From: Phormidesmis priestleyi ULC007
GTDB lineage: Bacteria; Cyanobacteriota; Cyanobacteriia; Leptolyngbyales; Leptolyngbyaceae
Assembly: GCF_001895925.1 (NCBI RefSeq)
Contig: NZ_MPPI01000019.1
Span: 1 to 64,000, forward strand
Length of the DNA stretch: 64,000 nucleotides
Direction of reading: 5' to 3'
Below, piece after piece: positions 46,561-55,484 of the stretch (position 1 is its first letter; each line of letters starts with the position of its first letter). The notes beneath the pieces were generated by a model. The model was not told the DNA's origin, ran no database searches, and was given only the letters and a program-made list of their open reading frames with translations. The position numbers and the translations under genes were made by a program.

Positions 46561-48282
46561 ATGACTTGGGCACGTATCCGATCGTTTTTAGGCAGTTTAC
46601 CCGGAGGAGGCGAACCGCCCGTTTTAGAAGTCACGTCTGACGAAAATGGCGACGCAGTGATCGAACTCGCTTGGGATCCTGCCGCGCTCATGGCTCCCGC
46701 TTCCTATCCCGCCTCTGAAGCGCTGCGCTATTACAGCACGAACATTAATTTTAACGCCACGTTGATCAAAGATAACGGTGCGACCATGACGCTAAATGTC
46801 CCGGCTCAACGCATTCAACTCACAGGTGGACGCGCTACTTGGGTGATGCCCCAAAACTTGTGGGATGCTTATGTCGAAGAAACGTTTAAGACGCTGCGAT
46901 CGCCTTCAACAACCACGTTTGTTCGCAGCATTTATTATCGAGTGCGAGTCACGCCTCCAGGTGGCAGTCAGGCAGTGTTGTATCCCACCGATGCCACGCT
47001 GCAAAATCTCTCTAGCGTTCCGACGTGGCTTCAGTCTCGGATCTCGATTTTGACGATCAGCGGCGATGCAGTTGCCCAGGTTGTGCCCGATATGGCAGCA
47101 GTTGAGGCGATGGGCGGTATTGCGCTGTTTCCCAACTTGTGGAAATCAGTGCTGCTAATGTTTTGGAAAGCGCTGCCGCTCAATGATCCTAATCGCGGAT
47201 CGCTCGCCGCAATCTTCGCGCATCCTAATTTCCAATCGATCGCGGATGTTAACATTCGTGGAAAGATTCTCAAACTCTGGCTATTTGCAGGCGCAACGGC
47301 GCGACCTCGGTTGGCGCAACTGCTCGATCGACAAACGGCGATTGGGAGCAACATCACTACGACGATTATTCTGAAACAGGATTTGAGAGGCGGCAAAACG
47401 CTGGTTGAAAATTTATTATCACTACTGGATATCAATCCGCATCCAGATTTTGTCACGCTAACGAGCAAAGAACAATTGCTGGATAATGTGATTACCGAAA
47501 TCCTTGATCCTAATGGACAGATTAATCAGGGTTCAGCCAATACGTGTTCACCGACCTCGATTCAGACGTTGTTGATTACAGTGAATCCGTCTGAATATGT
47601 GCGGCTACAACTGGGCTTACTCAGCCCTACAGGCGCGACCCAACTAGCAAACGGTTCCAGCATCTCTATTCCACCCGGAATCTTTCAACTGTTCCGCTAT
47701 CCTAATCCTGCGGGTCAGCCGTTTATCGTTCGCACTTATGCAGAATTGGCGTTTCAATCCACGATTTTGAAATACGCCAGAGGAGGCGCGTTTCCGGCTT
47801 ACGATCCGAGTGCGGCAGCAAATGCGGCAAATGGCATTAACACCGTGTTTCAAGCCAGCGTGAATCACGGATTAGCGGCAGATGAAACCAAACGCGCTCT
47901 AGACGGAATTTTTAACGTCAATTTCACCAAACACTACATTCCGCTCACGTCTCAAGCTGACGAGCAAGCCGCTCAACCGGGAATTCACACCGATTTTCTC
48001 AGCACTCTTCCTGCCAAGCAACAGCAGATGATTTTGGCCATGTTTTGGAGTCAGCCTTACAACTTTGGTCATGCTGTCTTAGCCGTGCGTCGTGACAACG
48101 GGCGAATCTTCTTCAAAAATCCTCAGTATCCTGGCTCTCACCCCCCGGCGGCGATCGGCACCACTGCCACCAATCCGCCCCGTCGCTATGACGATCCGTC
48201 AGCCGCTTTAGAGTCGATCGCTGAGTCAGACCTGCTGACCTGGATCAAAGGCTATTGGGTTCCCGATGTCGCCATTCTTTAA
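46561..48282 (+). CDS. Candidate papain-fold peptidase of the cluster, 573 aa
   Basis: ATG 46561 with AGGAG upstream. Unknown N-terminal ~310 residues. The C-terminal part has INQGSANTCSPTS with Cys329, FGHAVLAVRRDNGRIFFKNPQY with His504 and Asn520. Gln323 is six residues before Cys329 and Asn520 sixteen after His504, the same spacings as Gln19-Cys25 and His159-Asn175 in papain. The Cys-His interval (175) is longer than papain's. No signal peptide. A second gene 18 bp downstream has nearly the same leader (AAATCACAGGA). Peptidase or transglutaminase-like activity is inferred. Confidence 0.72.
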   Translation: MTWARIRSFLGSLPGGGEPPVLEVTSDENGDAVIELAWDPAALMAPASYPASEALRYYSTNINFNATLIKDNGATMTLNVPAQRIQLTGGRATWVMPQNLWDAYVEETFKTLRSPSTTTFVRSIYYRVRVTPPGGSQAVLYPTDATLQNLSSVPTWLQSRISILTISGDAVAQVVPDMAAVEAMGGIALFPNLWKSVLLMFWKALPLNDPNRGSLAAIFAHPNFQSIADVNIRGKILKLWLFAGATARPRLAQLLDRQTAIGSNITTTIILKQDLRGGKTLVENLLSLLDINPHPDFVTLTSKEQLLDNVITEILDPNGQINQGSANTCSPTSIQTLLITVNPSEYVRLQLGLLSPTGATQLANGSSISIPPGIFQLFRYPNPAGQPFIVRTYAELAFQSTILKYARGGAFPAYDPSAAANAANGINTVFQASVNHGLAADETKRALDGIFNVNFTKHYIPLTSQADEQAAQPGIHTDFLSTLPAKQQQMILAMFWSQPYNFGHAVLAVRRDNGRIFFKNPQYPGSHPPAAIGTTATNPPRRYDDPSAALESIAESDLLTWIKGYWVPDVAIL

Positions 48283-48300
48283 ATCACAGGAAAAATTGCC

Positions 48301-50763
48301 ATGCTATATCTCGATTCCCCGATCGGACTGATCAAAGGGTTGGTGATTTATCGCGATCACCAGGATCAAAGTCTGTTTTATTACGTGTCAGAGCGTCCTC
48401 GATTGGCGCGAAATGATGGAGTTCCAGAATTTGTTTATCTCAAATACAAACGCGATATCACCGACAATCCCAACTTCGATCCAGAGACAAAAGAATCGCT
48501 AGGCGGAGGATTTTTAGCCTTCACAGTTGACTTAGGTGTTGATGAGGATCAGCTTAACGAAGTCAAACAAGAATTATCCCGATTTGCCGATGGAGACGTT
48601 AAGTTAGCTCCGGTTCAGTTTCGCAAAGGATCGGTGCGATTGTCGATTAGCAAAGATGCTGCCGATGCTCCGAATGCCGCCGCAGACGAGCCTAAAGGAT
48701 TCAAATTCTTTGAAGAAGTGTATGGAACAACAAAACCTTCTTTAATCGGAGACAATCGCGCCACGTTCTCAGTTGTGTTAGGTCAAGAAGCTGCAACTCT
48801 ATTTGAAGAGGCGTTAAAAGCAGGCATTAGTCCGATCGGGGTGATTTACGATCTTGAGTATTTAGGACTTCGACCTGCATTTAACGTGCGAATCACGGCT
48901 GAATATAAACGCATTTACGATCACTTAGAAATCTCATTAGCGGCTCGTGGACAAATTCAAGTCGTTTCTCTTGCCGCAGAAATCGATATCGCGTTCCAAA
49001 AGCTTCGAGACGATGGCGCAGTTAAAGTTGAAGTGATTAACTTCACGGATGACGCTGACATTAAAAAACAAGCCGATGAAGCGTTTAATTGGTTTAAGAC
49101 TGAGTTGCTCAAAGATTTCTTTAAAACTGCCCTTCAGCCGCCGAGTTTTATGACTCAATCATCGGGCGGTGGCTTACTCGGACAGCTACAAGGCTTTTTA
49201 GGTCAGCTAGGACAGACGCAAACCGGGTCATGTCAGCCTGTGATGGGCACTCCAACGACTCAGCCGAGCAATGCCGCGCCGGGTGCAACCACCATGCAAG
49301 AAGGTGCTCAAAGTACGTTTGCTGGAACCAATCCAGGGACAACAGGGGGAACGGGAGGCGCAAATCGAGGAGGCGCAAATTCTCTCTCGCCCTTTCAAGT
49401 CGGATTCTCGCTGAAATATTGTCACCAGGAGGAATTGAAGACGCGCACCTTTGAATATGCAATGCAGGCAGCCGTTGCCAGACAAGCCGCACCACAGGGA
49501 TTATTCTCGACGATCGTCGAAGGACTCAACCTCGATCGCGCTATCAAAGAAATCAATTTAGACGACGATTTCTTTAAGCGATTAGTGGCAACGGTTTCGA
49601 TCGGCGGTGACTTAAACGCATCTGGCATCAACGCGATCGCTGTCAATCTCGAATATCCTGACAAGCGCAAGCCCAATCAAGACCCGATGCACGTTGATGG
49701 TGTCGTGTTTCGTCCCGATAATCTCACACCTAAGACGTTCACCACTTGGCTGAATGACAAAAAAAGTCTCGATTATCGCTATCAGTTAGACATTCACTTT
49801 AAGCCTGATGCGCCTTGGGTCGGCAAAGAAGCCCATTATCAGTCTGACTGGATCTCGACTCGATCGCGACAATTGACGATCGATCCTCTCAGCGAAATCG
49901 GACTGTTTGATTTAGAAATTGCCTTCGGTGAACTCGATAGCGGACAGATTAGTCAAGCCCAACTGGAATTGATTTATGACGATGCTGCGAATGATTTCAA
50001 GACGGTGAAAACATTTATTCTCAAACCGGGAGATGCCAGTAAACATTGGAAGTTACGCCTCTCAGATCCCAACTTGCGGACTTATCAATATCGCGTGACT
50101 TATTTTCTGCAAGATAACCTGCAAGTCACCACTGATTGGCAGACTTCACAAGACCCAGTTTTGGTCGTCAACGAACCGTTTAGAGGTAAATTGAATACTC
50201 GATTTGTGCCGCTTCTCGATCCCAACAACCTAGTTGAAGCCGTTGTAGAGTTGACCTATCACGAGCCAACAACAGGTTATACTCGCCGCTTCCGAGAGTT
50301 GTTCTCACCCGACACGCCCGACACGATGAAGCGGCGATCGCTCGACATTCCTACCCTCGCCGAAAATCCTGAAAACTACACTTACGAAGTCACTGTTGTT
50401 CGATTAGATAGATCGGTTTATCAATCCGAACCGATCGTCACTGATAATCCAGTTGTGCTGATCTCTGATGGAGCAGGAACTACGCATCGAATCAAAGTTA
50501 AATTGCTCGGTCAAGACATGACTTAAGCATGACTCGCCGCTATCAAAGTCGATTTAATTGGAACGGGAGAAGAGGGCGATCGAGAGTCTACAATCTTCAC
50601 GCCCAGTCAAGCCGCCGAACGAATTGTCTCACTAGTGCAGCCTGATAGCGGAGCGTTTACCTACACTTATAAAGTGACGGGCTACAATTTGCGCGGTGAA
50701 GTTGTACCCGGTGTAAGTGCCCAAACCGCTGACACCACGCTGTTTATAAAAGTGCCCGTTTAG
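48301..50763 (+). pseudogene. Large beta-rich repeat protein, paralogue B, with two in-frame stops near its 3' end
   Basis: From ATG 48301 to TAA 50524 it gives 741 residues. Homologous to the 766-residue protein (SLIGDNRATFSVVLGQEA, PIGVIYDLEYLGLRPAFNV), with a Gly/Gln/Thr-rich insert at ~285-355 (GQLGQTQTGSCQPVMG...). Modules with ELIYDDAANDFKTVK and VVELTYHEPTTGYTRRF follow. After MT the frame shows TAA, GCA, TGA and then stays open for another 77 codons (LAAIKVDLIGTGEEGDRES ... FIKVPV), a complete last module. So either the last domain is lost or it is read through. The 741-residue product may still work. Confidence 0.75.
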
Positions 50764-50786
50764 AATTGGGGCTAAACTGATGGCTT

Positions 50787-50814
50787 GTAGGGACGCTTCA
50801 TGAAACGTCCCTAC
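50787..50814. terminator. Hairpin between convergent genes
   Basis: GTAGGGACG, a 10-base loop, CGTCCCTAC. Placed between the last cluster gene and the convergent gene at 50823; it may stop transcription in both directions, though it has no T run. Confidence 0.55.
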
Positions 50815-50822
50815 ACGATGCC

Positions 50823-51200
50823 CTATTTCGCGGCTCTCTCGCTTTCCTCTTGAGCTTCTTTGAGCGCTCCTAGTTTGTCCGACTCTTTGGGGTTGTAGAT
50901 TGCACCCTTTTGTCTAACGTTAAGATCGACGGTTTCTTTAATGTTTTCTCCCAGATTTTTAATATTCTTCAGCCCCGTTTGACCAATCGGACGATCGGGG
51001 CTATCACCTAAATCTTCAGCATCTTGCTGAACCTTTTGAACCATGCCTTTATCAGAAGTCTTACCCATCATAGAGCCTGCTTGTGCTGACAGTTGACTTG
51101 AATAAAACGCAGGAATTGACAAGAATGTTAACACCGCCAAAGCAAGGGTAACGATCGAACGAAATCTAACTGTGCGAAACCATTGTGTAATGCGATTCAT
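50823..51200 (-). CDS. Small exported hypothetical protein
   Basis: 125 residues. Signal peptide to about SAQA (SIVTLALAVLTFLSIPAFYSSQLSAQA). The mature part is charged and helical (MVQKVQQDAEDLGDSPDRPIG, NIKNLGENIKETVDLN, KEAQEESERAAK), with no cysteine. It resembles low-temperature or stress-induced small proteins of cyanobacteria, by impression only. It lies convergent to the beta-rich cluster. Confidence 0.75.
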   Translation of the reverse strand: MNRITQWFRTVRFRSIVTLALAVLTFLSIPAFYSSQLSAQAGSMMGKTSDKGMVQKVQQDAEDLGDSPDRPIGQTGLKNIKNLGENIKETVDLNVRQKGAIYNPKESDKLGALKEAQEESERAAK

Positions 51201-51369
51201 TTGAAATCTCCTTAAAATCTATCCAGATAGAACATTAATCTAGCCAAAGACTTTTTTCTTCCTCCGTAAGTGAGACGACTCAGCCCACATTTGGAGTAGA
51301 TTCGAGAGTTAGCTTTCTACCCACAGAACGATGTTTGTAGAGAAATTCAGCATTGTAGAAGAGGATGAA

Positions 51370-51445
51370 ATGGCTGTAGGGATAGCGCCTCCGTGCCTAC
51401 CCCTGACGGAGGGCAACCACGGGGGGATTGCCCCTACCCACAATG
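51370..51445 (+). repeat. GTAGGGGTAGCGCCC palindrome family, copy 4
   Basis: ATGGCTGTAGGGATAGCGCC to GGGGGGATTGCCCCTACCC; lies next to the cbiD 3' end. The conserved tail is lost. Confidence 0.82.
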
Positions 51446-51454
51446 CCAGAATTT

Positions 51455-52555
51455 CTAAGGACGAGGAATCACGATCGCGTCAATCAATTCTTGAGCGATC
51501 GTGTCTTGACTCACTTGTTGTCCCTTGCGATCGAACAAAAACGTGCCCACTTTCAGCGAAGCATCTGCATATTTTTTGACATACTGCGTTGCTTTCTGGC
51601 TAATTAATTCTGCTAAGTAAGAAAACACTGAGTTAGTTAACCCCAGTTTGCTTAGTTGCTGATGAGCCTCATCAGCAGTCTTCGCATTGAGAACCACTTC
51701 GGCCGCCGCTAAACTCCCGCCCGATCGGATGACAGCAGCGCTAATAATTTCTAGTTTTGCGTCTGCCAAGTGACTAGAGGTGTTAAAAATTCCGCCCGCT
51801 AACTTGACTAATTTGCCTTGATATCCCAACAGCAAAACCGATTGTGCTTGGTGTAACCCAGCTTCGACAAGCATCGCACCGAGCCAGTTTCCGGTCGGCA
51901 CGATCGCCCGATCGGGAATGTTTAAACGTTGAGCAACTTGCTGACCATTGCTGCCAATGCAAAACACCAAATTAGGTGACTCACCGACTTTCTGCTGCAA
52001 GATCGCCCGAAATTCTTCGAGATGATCGGCGGCTGATAGTGGCTTAGAGATGCCGCTCGTTCCCAACAGCGATAAGCCTTCTAAAATGCCAAACGCTTCG
52101 TTAGAAGTGCGTCGAGCCAGTTGACGACCTTCAGGCAAAATAATCCGTACAGTGAGTGTGCGATCGGCAGGAATCAGCGGTAGCAGATTGGCATCAAATA
52201 ATTGCCGAGCATAGCGATAAATCGCGGCTTCGCCTGTGGTGGTGCGTCCAAGTCCTTCACCTGCTTCTAAAACTAATGGGTGAGACTGGCGCTGTGACAA
52301 TTTCACCCATGCCCAAATCGGCGTATTGCGAGTCAAATCAAGATTGTCGCCCGGTTCGCTTAGTGTGACAGCTAGGGCACTAGTCTCATCTAACGGGGCA
52401 ACTTGTTGGATCGGAATGTCAGCGCTTCCAGGCAGAATATCGATCGCGATCGGACTCAATCGATCGTCCTGATTTGACCGATCTAGCAAACAAATTAATG
52501 CCGCCTTTGCTGACGCAACTGCAAAAACGGGTAGAGTATAGCCAGTTCGAGCCAT
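51455..52555 (-). CDS. cbiD: Cobalt-precorrin-5B C1-methyltransferase
   Basis: 366 residues. Methylates C1 of the corrin ring in anaerobic-type cobalamin synthesis using SAM. Starts MARTGYTLPVFAVASAKAAL, as usual in cyanobacterial CbiD. Motifs LEAGEGLGRTTTGEAAIYRYA, NEAFGILEGLSLLGTSGISKPLS and GLHQAQSVLLLGYQGKLVKLAGGIFNTSSH. The final third continues through DALIDAIVIPRP-type end (here QELIDAIVIPRP). Complete; other cobalamin genes are not in the window. Confidence 0.93.
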   Translation of the reverse strand: MARTGYTLPVFAVASAKAALICLLDRSNQDDRLSPIAIDILPGSADIPIQQVAPLDETSALAVTLSEPGDNLDLTRNTPIWAWVKLSQRQSHPLVLEAGEGLGRTTTGEAAIYRYARQLFDANLLPLIPADRTLTVRIILPEGRQLARRTSNEAFGILEGLSLLGTSGISKPLSAADHLEEFRAILQQKVGESPNLVFCIGSNGQQVAQRLNIPDRAIVPTGNWLGAMLVEAGLHQAQSVLLLGYQGKLVKLAGGIFNTSSHLADAKLEIISAAVIRSGGSLAAAEVVLNAKTADEAHQQLSKLGLTNSVFSYLAELISQKATQYVKKYADASLKVGTFLFDRKGQQVSQDTIAQELIDAIVIPRP

Positions 52556-52581
52556 TCCAAATCGAGCAGCTTGTGCACAAA

Positions 52582-52673
52582 TATAGCAATCCTAGTTCAG
52601 TTGTAAGCGTGGGACAAGCTTCTAGCCTGGACGGGCAAGATGCCCATTCCACCATTCACTTAGGATTGCTATA
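52582..52673. repeat. 92-bp inverted-repeat element, TATAGCAATCCTA termini, intact
   Basis: Perfect 13-bp ends TATAGCAATCCTA and TAGGATTGCTATA. Interior: AGTTGTAAGCGTGGGACAAG and CCTGGACGGGCAAGATGCCC. The second copy at 56813-57106 is interrupted by another element, so this copy shows the uninterrupted structure. Confidence 0.88.
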
Positions 52674-52781
52674 GCATAACTCTGATGGCGATCGCTCATG
52701 ACGAAGCGATCGTAAGTCGTCTAATGCCACGATTGGGCAAGATAATGATAGTCTCTACTCGCTCTGCCAACCCTGATTTTT

Positions 52782-55406
52782 ATGTGGCAAACTGCCTTTC
52801 TCAAGCGTCTGCCTCGATTGCTCCAGCCTAATCAACTCGCCATCTTTGAGGCGTGTTTAATTGGTTTAATTTCTGGTTTAGCTGCCGTCTCTCTGAAGCA
52901 AGGAGCCGCCGCGATCGCAGGTTGGCGCTTAGATCTGGCCCATCAATATCCGGTCTGGGTCGTGTTGCCCATTGTGGGATTGGTGGGAGGATTTTTGGCA
53001 GGGTTGCTAATTGAACGAGCCGCCCCCGAAGCGACCGGAAGCGGCATTCCGCAAGTGAAAGCAGCGCTGGGGCACGTCTCGATCGCGCTGAATGCACGAG
53101 TGGCGATCGTCAAACTTTTCAGCACACTGCTCTCCCTGGGATCGGGCCTGACATTGGGACGGCAAGGCCCGACTGTGCAAATCGGAGCCGCGATCGCCGC
53201 TCAACTCAGCGCTTGGGTGCCCACGTCGCCAGAACACCGCCGCCAGCTTATCGCTGCGGGTGCTGCCGCCGGGCTTGCTGCCGGGTTTAATGCCCCGATT
53301 GCTGGAGTCTTGTTTGTTGTCGAAGAGCTCTTGCAAGACGTGTCGGGGCTAACTTTGGGAACCGCCATCCTCGCATCCTTTATAGGTGCCGTCGTGTCTC
53401 GGCTTTTAGGCGGTGGCGGACTCAACGTGAATATGACGGGACTGTATACGAGCTTCTCGATCGCTGAGATTCCTTTATTTATCGCACTAGGAATTTTAGC
53501 GGGATTGTTCGGTGCCCTATTTAATCGAGGCGTACTCTTGAGCCTGGCGTTTAATCGTCGCTCTTTAAAGGTCGGCTTACCCTGGCGAATCGGCTTTGCA
53601 GGATTGATATCAGGGTTGGCAGTCGCCTTTCTCCCGGCGGTTTTGCGCGACACCGCAAGTCTGCAAGAGGTTTGGCTCACCAGTGCGCTGGGCTGGAAAA
53701 TCACCGCGCTCATTTTTGTCACCAAATTCATTCTGACTTTGATCGCGTCTGGGTCAGGTGCCCCCGGAGGATTGTTTGCACCCTCACTGATTTTGGGGTC
53801 TGCGCTGGGCTATCTCGTCAGCACAGCCGCCCAGCATTTGCAGTTAATGGGCATTCCGTTAGGCGTTGAGTTTGGTGAAGGACTGATTACCACCTCAGCC
53901 CTGGCAGGCATGGGAGCCTTTTTTAGTGCAGTCACCAGAGGCCCGATTACGGCGATCGTCATTGTCTTTGAGATGACCACTAACTTTAATCTGGTGTTGC
54001 CTTTGATGATCGGCTCAGTGACCGCCTATCTGGTCGCTGAAAGCATCTACGGTGGATCAATTTATAAACATTTGTTGGCATCGAATGGCATTCACCTCAA
54101 GCCAGAAACGGCGATCGATACCCGTCTCGCGGGGTTAACTGCTGCCGATATTATGCAGCGTCATGTCGAAACTGTTTCAAGTCAGATGAGATTAGATGAA
54201 GCGATTCAGGCATTTTCACGATCGCACCATCGCGGCTTTCCAGTAGTCGATGATGGCAAGTTAGTTGGCATTGTCACCCAAAGCGATTTAACGAGAATTC
54301 ACGAGCGCGATCTGGCGGGAGATTTATTTCTAAATCTGATTATGACTCCCAATCCAGTCACGGTTAGCCCGACGGCTCCGCTCTCTCAGGTTCTCTATCT
54401 GCTCAACCGATTTAAAGTCAGTCGTCTACCCGTGCTCGAACGGCGTAAATTGCTGGGCATTATCACCCGCGCTGACATTATTCGCGCTGAGTCAGATCAG
54501 CTCAGTGGTGAAGTTAAGCAAGTGGGTATACAACCAGATCCGTCTTATGTGGTTTATCAAACCCGTGCGCCTGCGGTCGGAAAAGGACGGTTGCTCGTGC
54601 CGATTTCTAACCCTCAAACCGCCGAGTCTCTGCTGCAAATGGCAGCCGCGATCGCCCGTGAGCGTCACTATGAGTTGGAATGTCTACAAGTGATTCCGAT
54701 CGCTCGACACCAAGATCCGGCTGAAACGCCAGTTTCGACTACGATCAGCCGTCGTCTTTTAAAACGCGCCGCTCGATTGGGCGAAGAGTGGCAAATTCCT
54801 GTGCATACTCAGGTGCGAGTGACTCACGATGTGGCTCACGCCATTTTAGAAGCGGTTAAAGACCGCCACATTGACCTGCTGCTCATGGGCTGGAAGGGCA
54901 GTACGGTGACACCGGGGCGAGTGTTTGGCAGTGTAGTCGATACCATCATCCGGCAAGCGAGTTGTGATGTGGTGTTGATCAAAAATCCCAACTCAGCGCC
55001 TGCACATCCTAAGCTCGATCGCTGGCTGATCCCCACCGCAGGCGGACCCAATTCTCGTAAGGCAATTCAGCTTTTGCCTGCTTTTGCGCGTTTAACAAAA
55101 CAGCCAGAAGTATTTTTGTGTCAGGTGCATCAGCCTGAGCGATCGCGAACTGATATCGAAGCCTTAAAGGATGCGATGGTGTTTTTGAGTAATCGTCTGC
55201 GGTGCCCCGTGGTGTTGCGATCGGTTTGTGCCAACTCGGTGTCTGAAGCCGTGGTGGATCTGGCTCAAAAAGATCAGTGTGATGTGATTGTGCTTGGCGC
55301 AACGCGAGAGGGACTGCTGCAACAGGTGATCAAAGGGAATATTCCAGAAGAGATTGCACGGCAGTGTGACTGTACGGTAATTTTGGTGCGAGGCGCGATC
55401 AAATAA
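52782..55406 (+). CDS. ClC chloride channel/antiporter with CBS pair and universal stress domains
   Basis: 874 residues. Residues ~20-440 form the ClC membrane core: GSGIP (86-90), GRQGP (126-130), GSGAPGGLFAPSLI. Position 128 is Gln where the external gating Glu of EcClC (GREGP) sits, so the antiporter gate is altered. A CBS pair follows (about 455-570, IMQRHVETVSS...PVVDDGKLVGIVTQSDLTRI, LPVLERRKLLGIITRADI). Two universal-stress-like domains follow (LLVPISNPQTAESLL...; LIPTAGGPNSRKAIQ... DVIVLGATREGLL). A nucleotide-sensing anion transporter is likely. Confidence 0.95.
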   Translation: MWQTAFLKRLPRLLQPNQLAIFEACLIGLISGLAAVSLKQGAAAIAGWRLDLAHQYPVWVVLPIVGLVGGFLAGLLIERAAPEATGSGIPQVKAALGHVSIALNARVAIVKLFSTLLSLGSGLTLGRQGPTVQIGAAIAAQLSAWVPTSPEHRRQLIAAGAAAGLAAGFNAPIAGVLFVVEELLQDVSGLTLGTAILASFIGAVVSRLLGGGGLNVNMTGLYTSFSIAEIPLFIALGILAGLFGALFNRGVLLSLAFNRRSLKVGLPWRIGFAGLISGLAVAFLPAVLRDTASLQEVWLTSALGWKITALIFVTKFILTLIASGSGAPGGLFAPSLILGSALGYLVSTAAQHLQLMGIPLGVEFGEGLITTSALAGMGAFFSAVTRGPITAIVIVFEMTTNFNLVLPLMIGSVTAYLVAESIYGGSIYKHLLASNGIHLKPETAIDTRLAGLTAADIMQRHVETVSSQMRLDEAIQAFSRSHHRGFPVVDDGKLVGIVTQSDLTRIHERDLAGDLFLNLIMTPNPVTVSPTAPLSQVLYLLNRFKVSRLPVLERRKLLGIITRADIIRAESDQLSGEVKQVGIQPDPSYVVYQTRAPAVGKGRLLVPISNPQTAESLLQMAAAIARERHYELECLQVIPIARHQDPAETPVSTTISRRLLKRAARLGEEWQIPVHTQVRVTHDVAHAILEAVKDRHIDLLLMGWKGSTVTPGRVFGSVVDTIIRQASCDVVLIKNPNSAPAHPKLDRWLIPTAGGPNSRKAIQLLPAFARLTKQPEVFLCQVHQPERSRTDIEALKDAMVFLSNRLRCPVVLRSVCANSVSEAVVDLAQKDQCDVIVLGATREGLLQQVIKGNIPEEIARQCDCTVILVRGAIK

Positions 55407-55484
55407 AAAGTGGTTCGCTTTGATACATTCTCGACCAGAGCGATCGCGTTAAGTGGAACTAAGTTTGTGTTTAAAGCGCCCCCT

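Noticed and set aside
39611-51445. The four repeated palindromes as a CRISPR-like or phage array
   Set aside because: Copies are kilobases apart with genes between them and no regular spacers; they are dispersed palindromic repeats.
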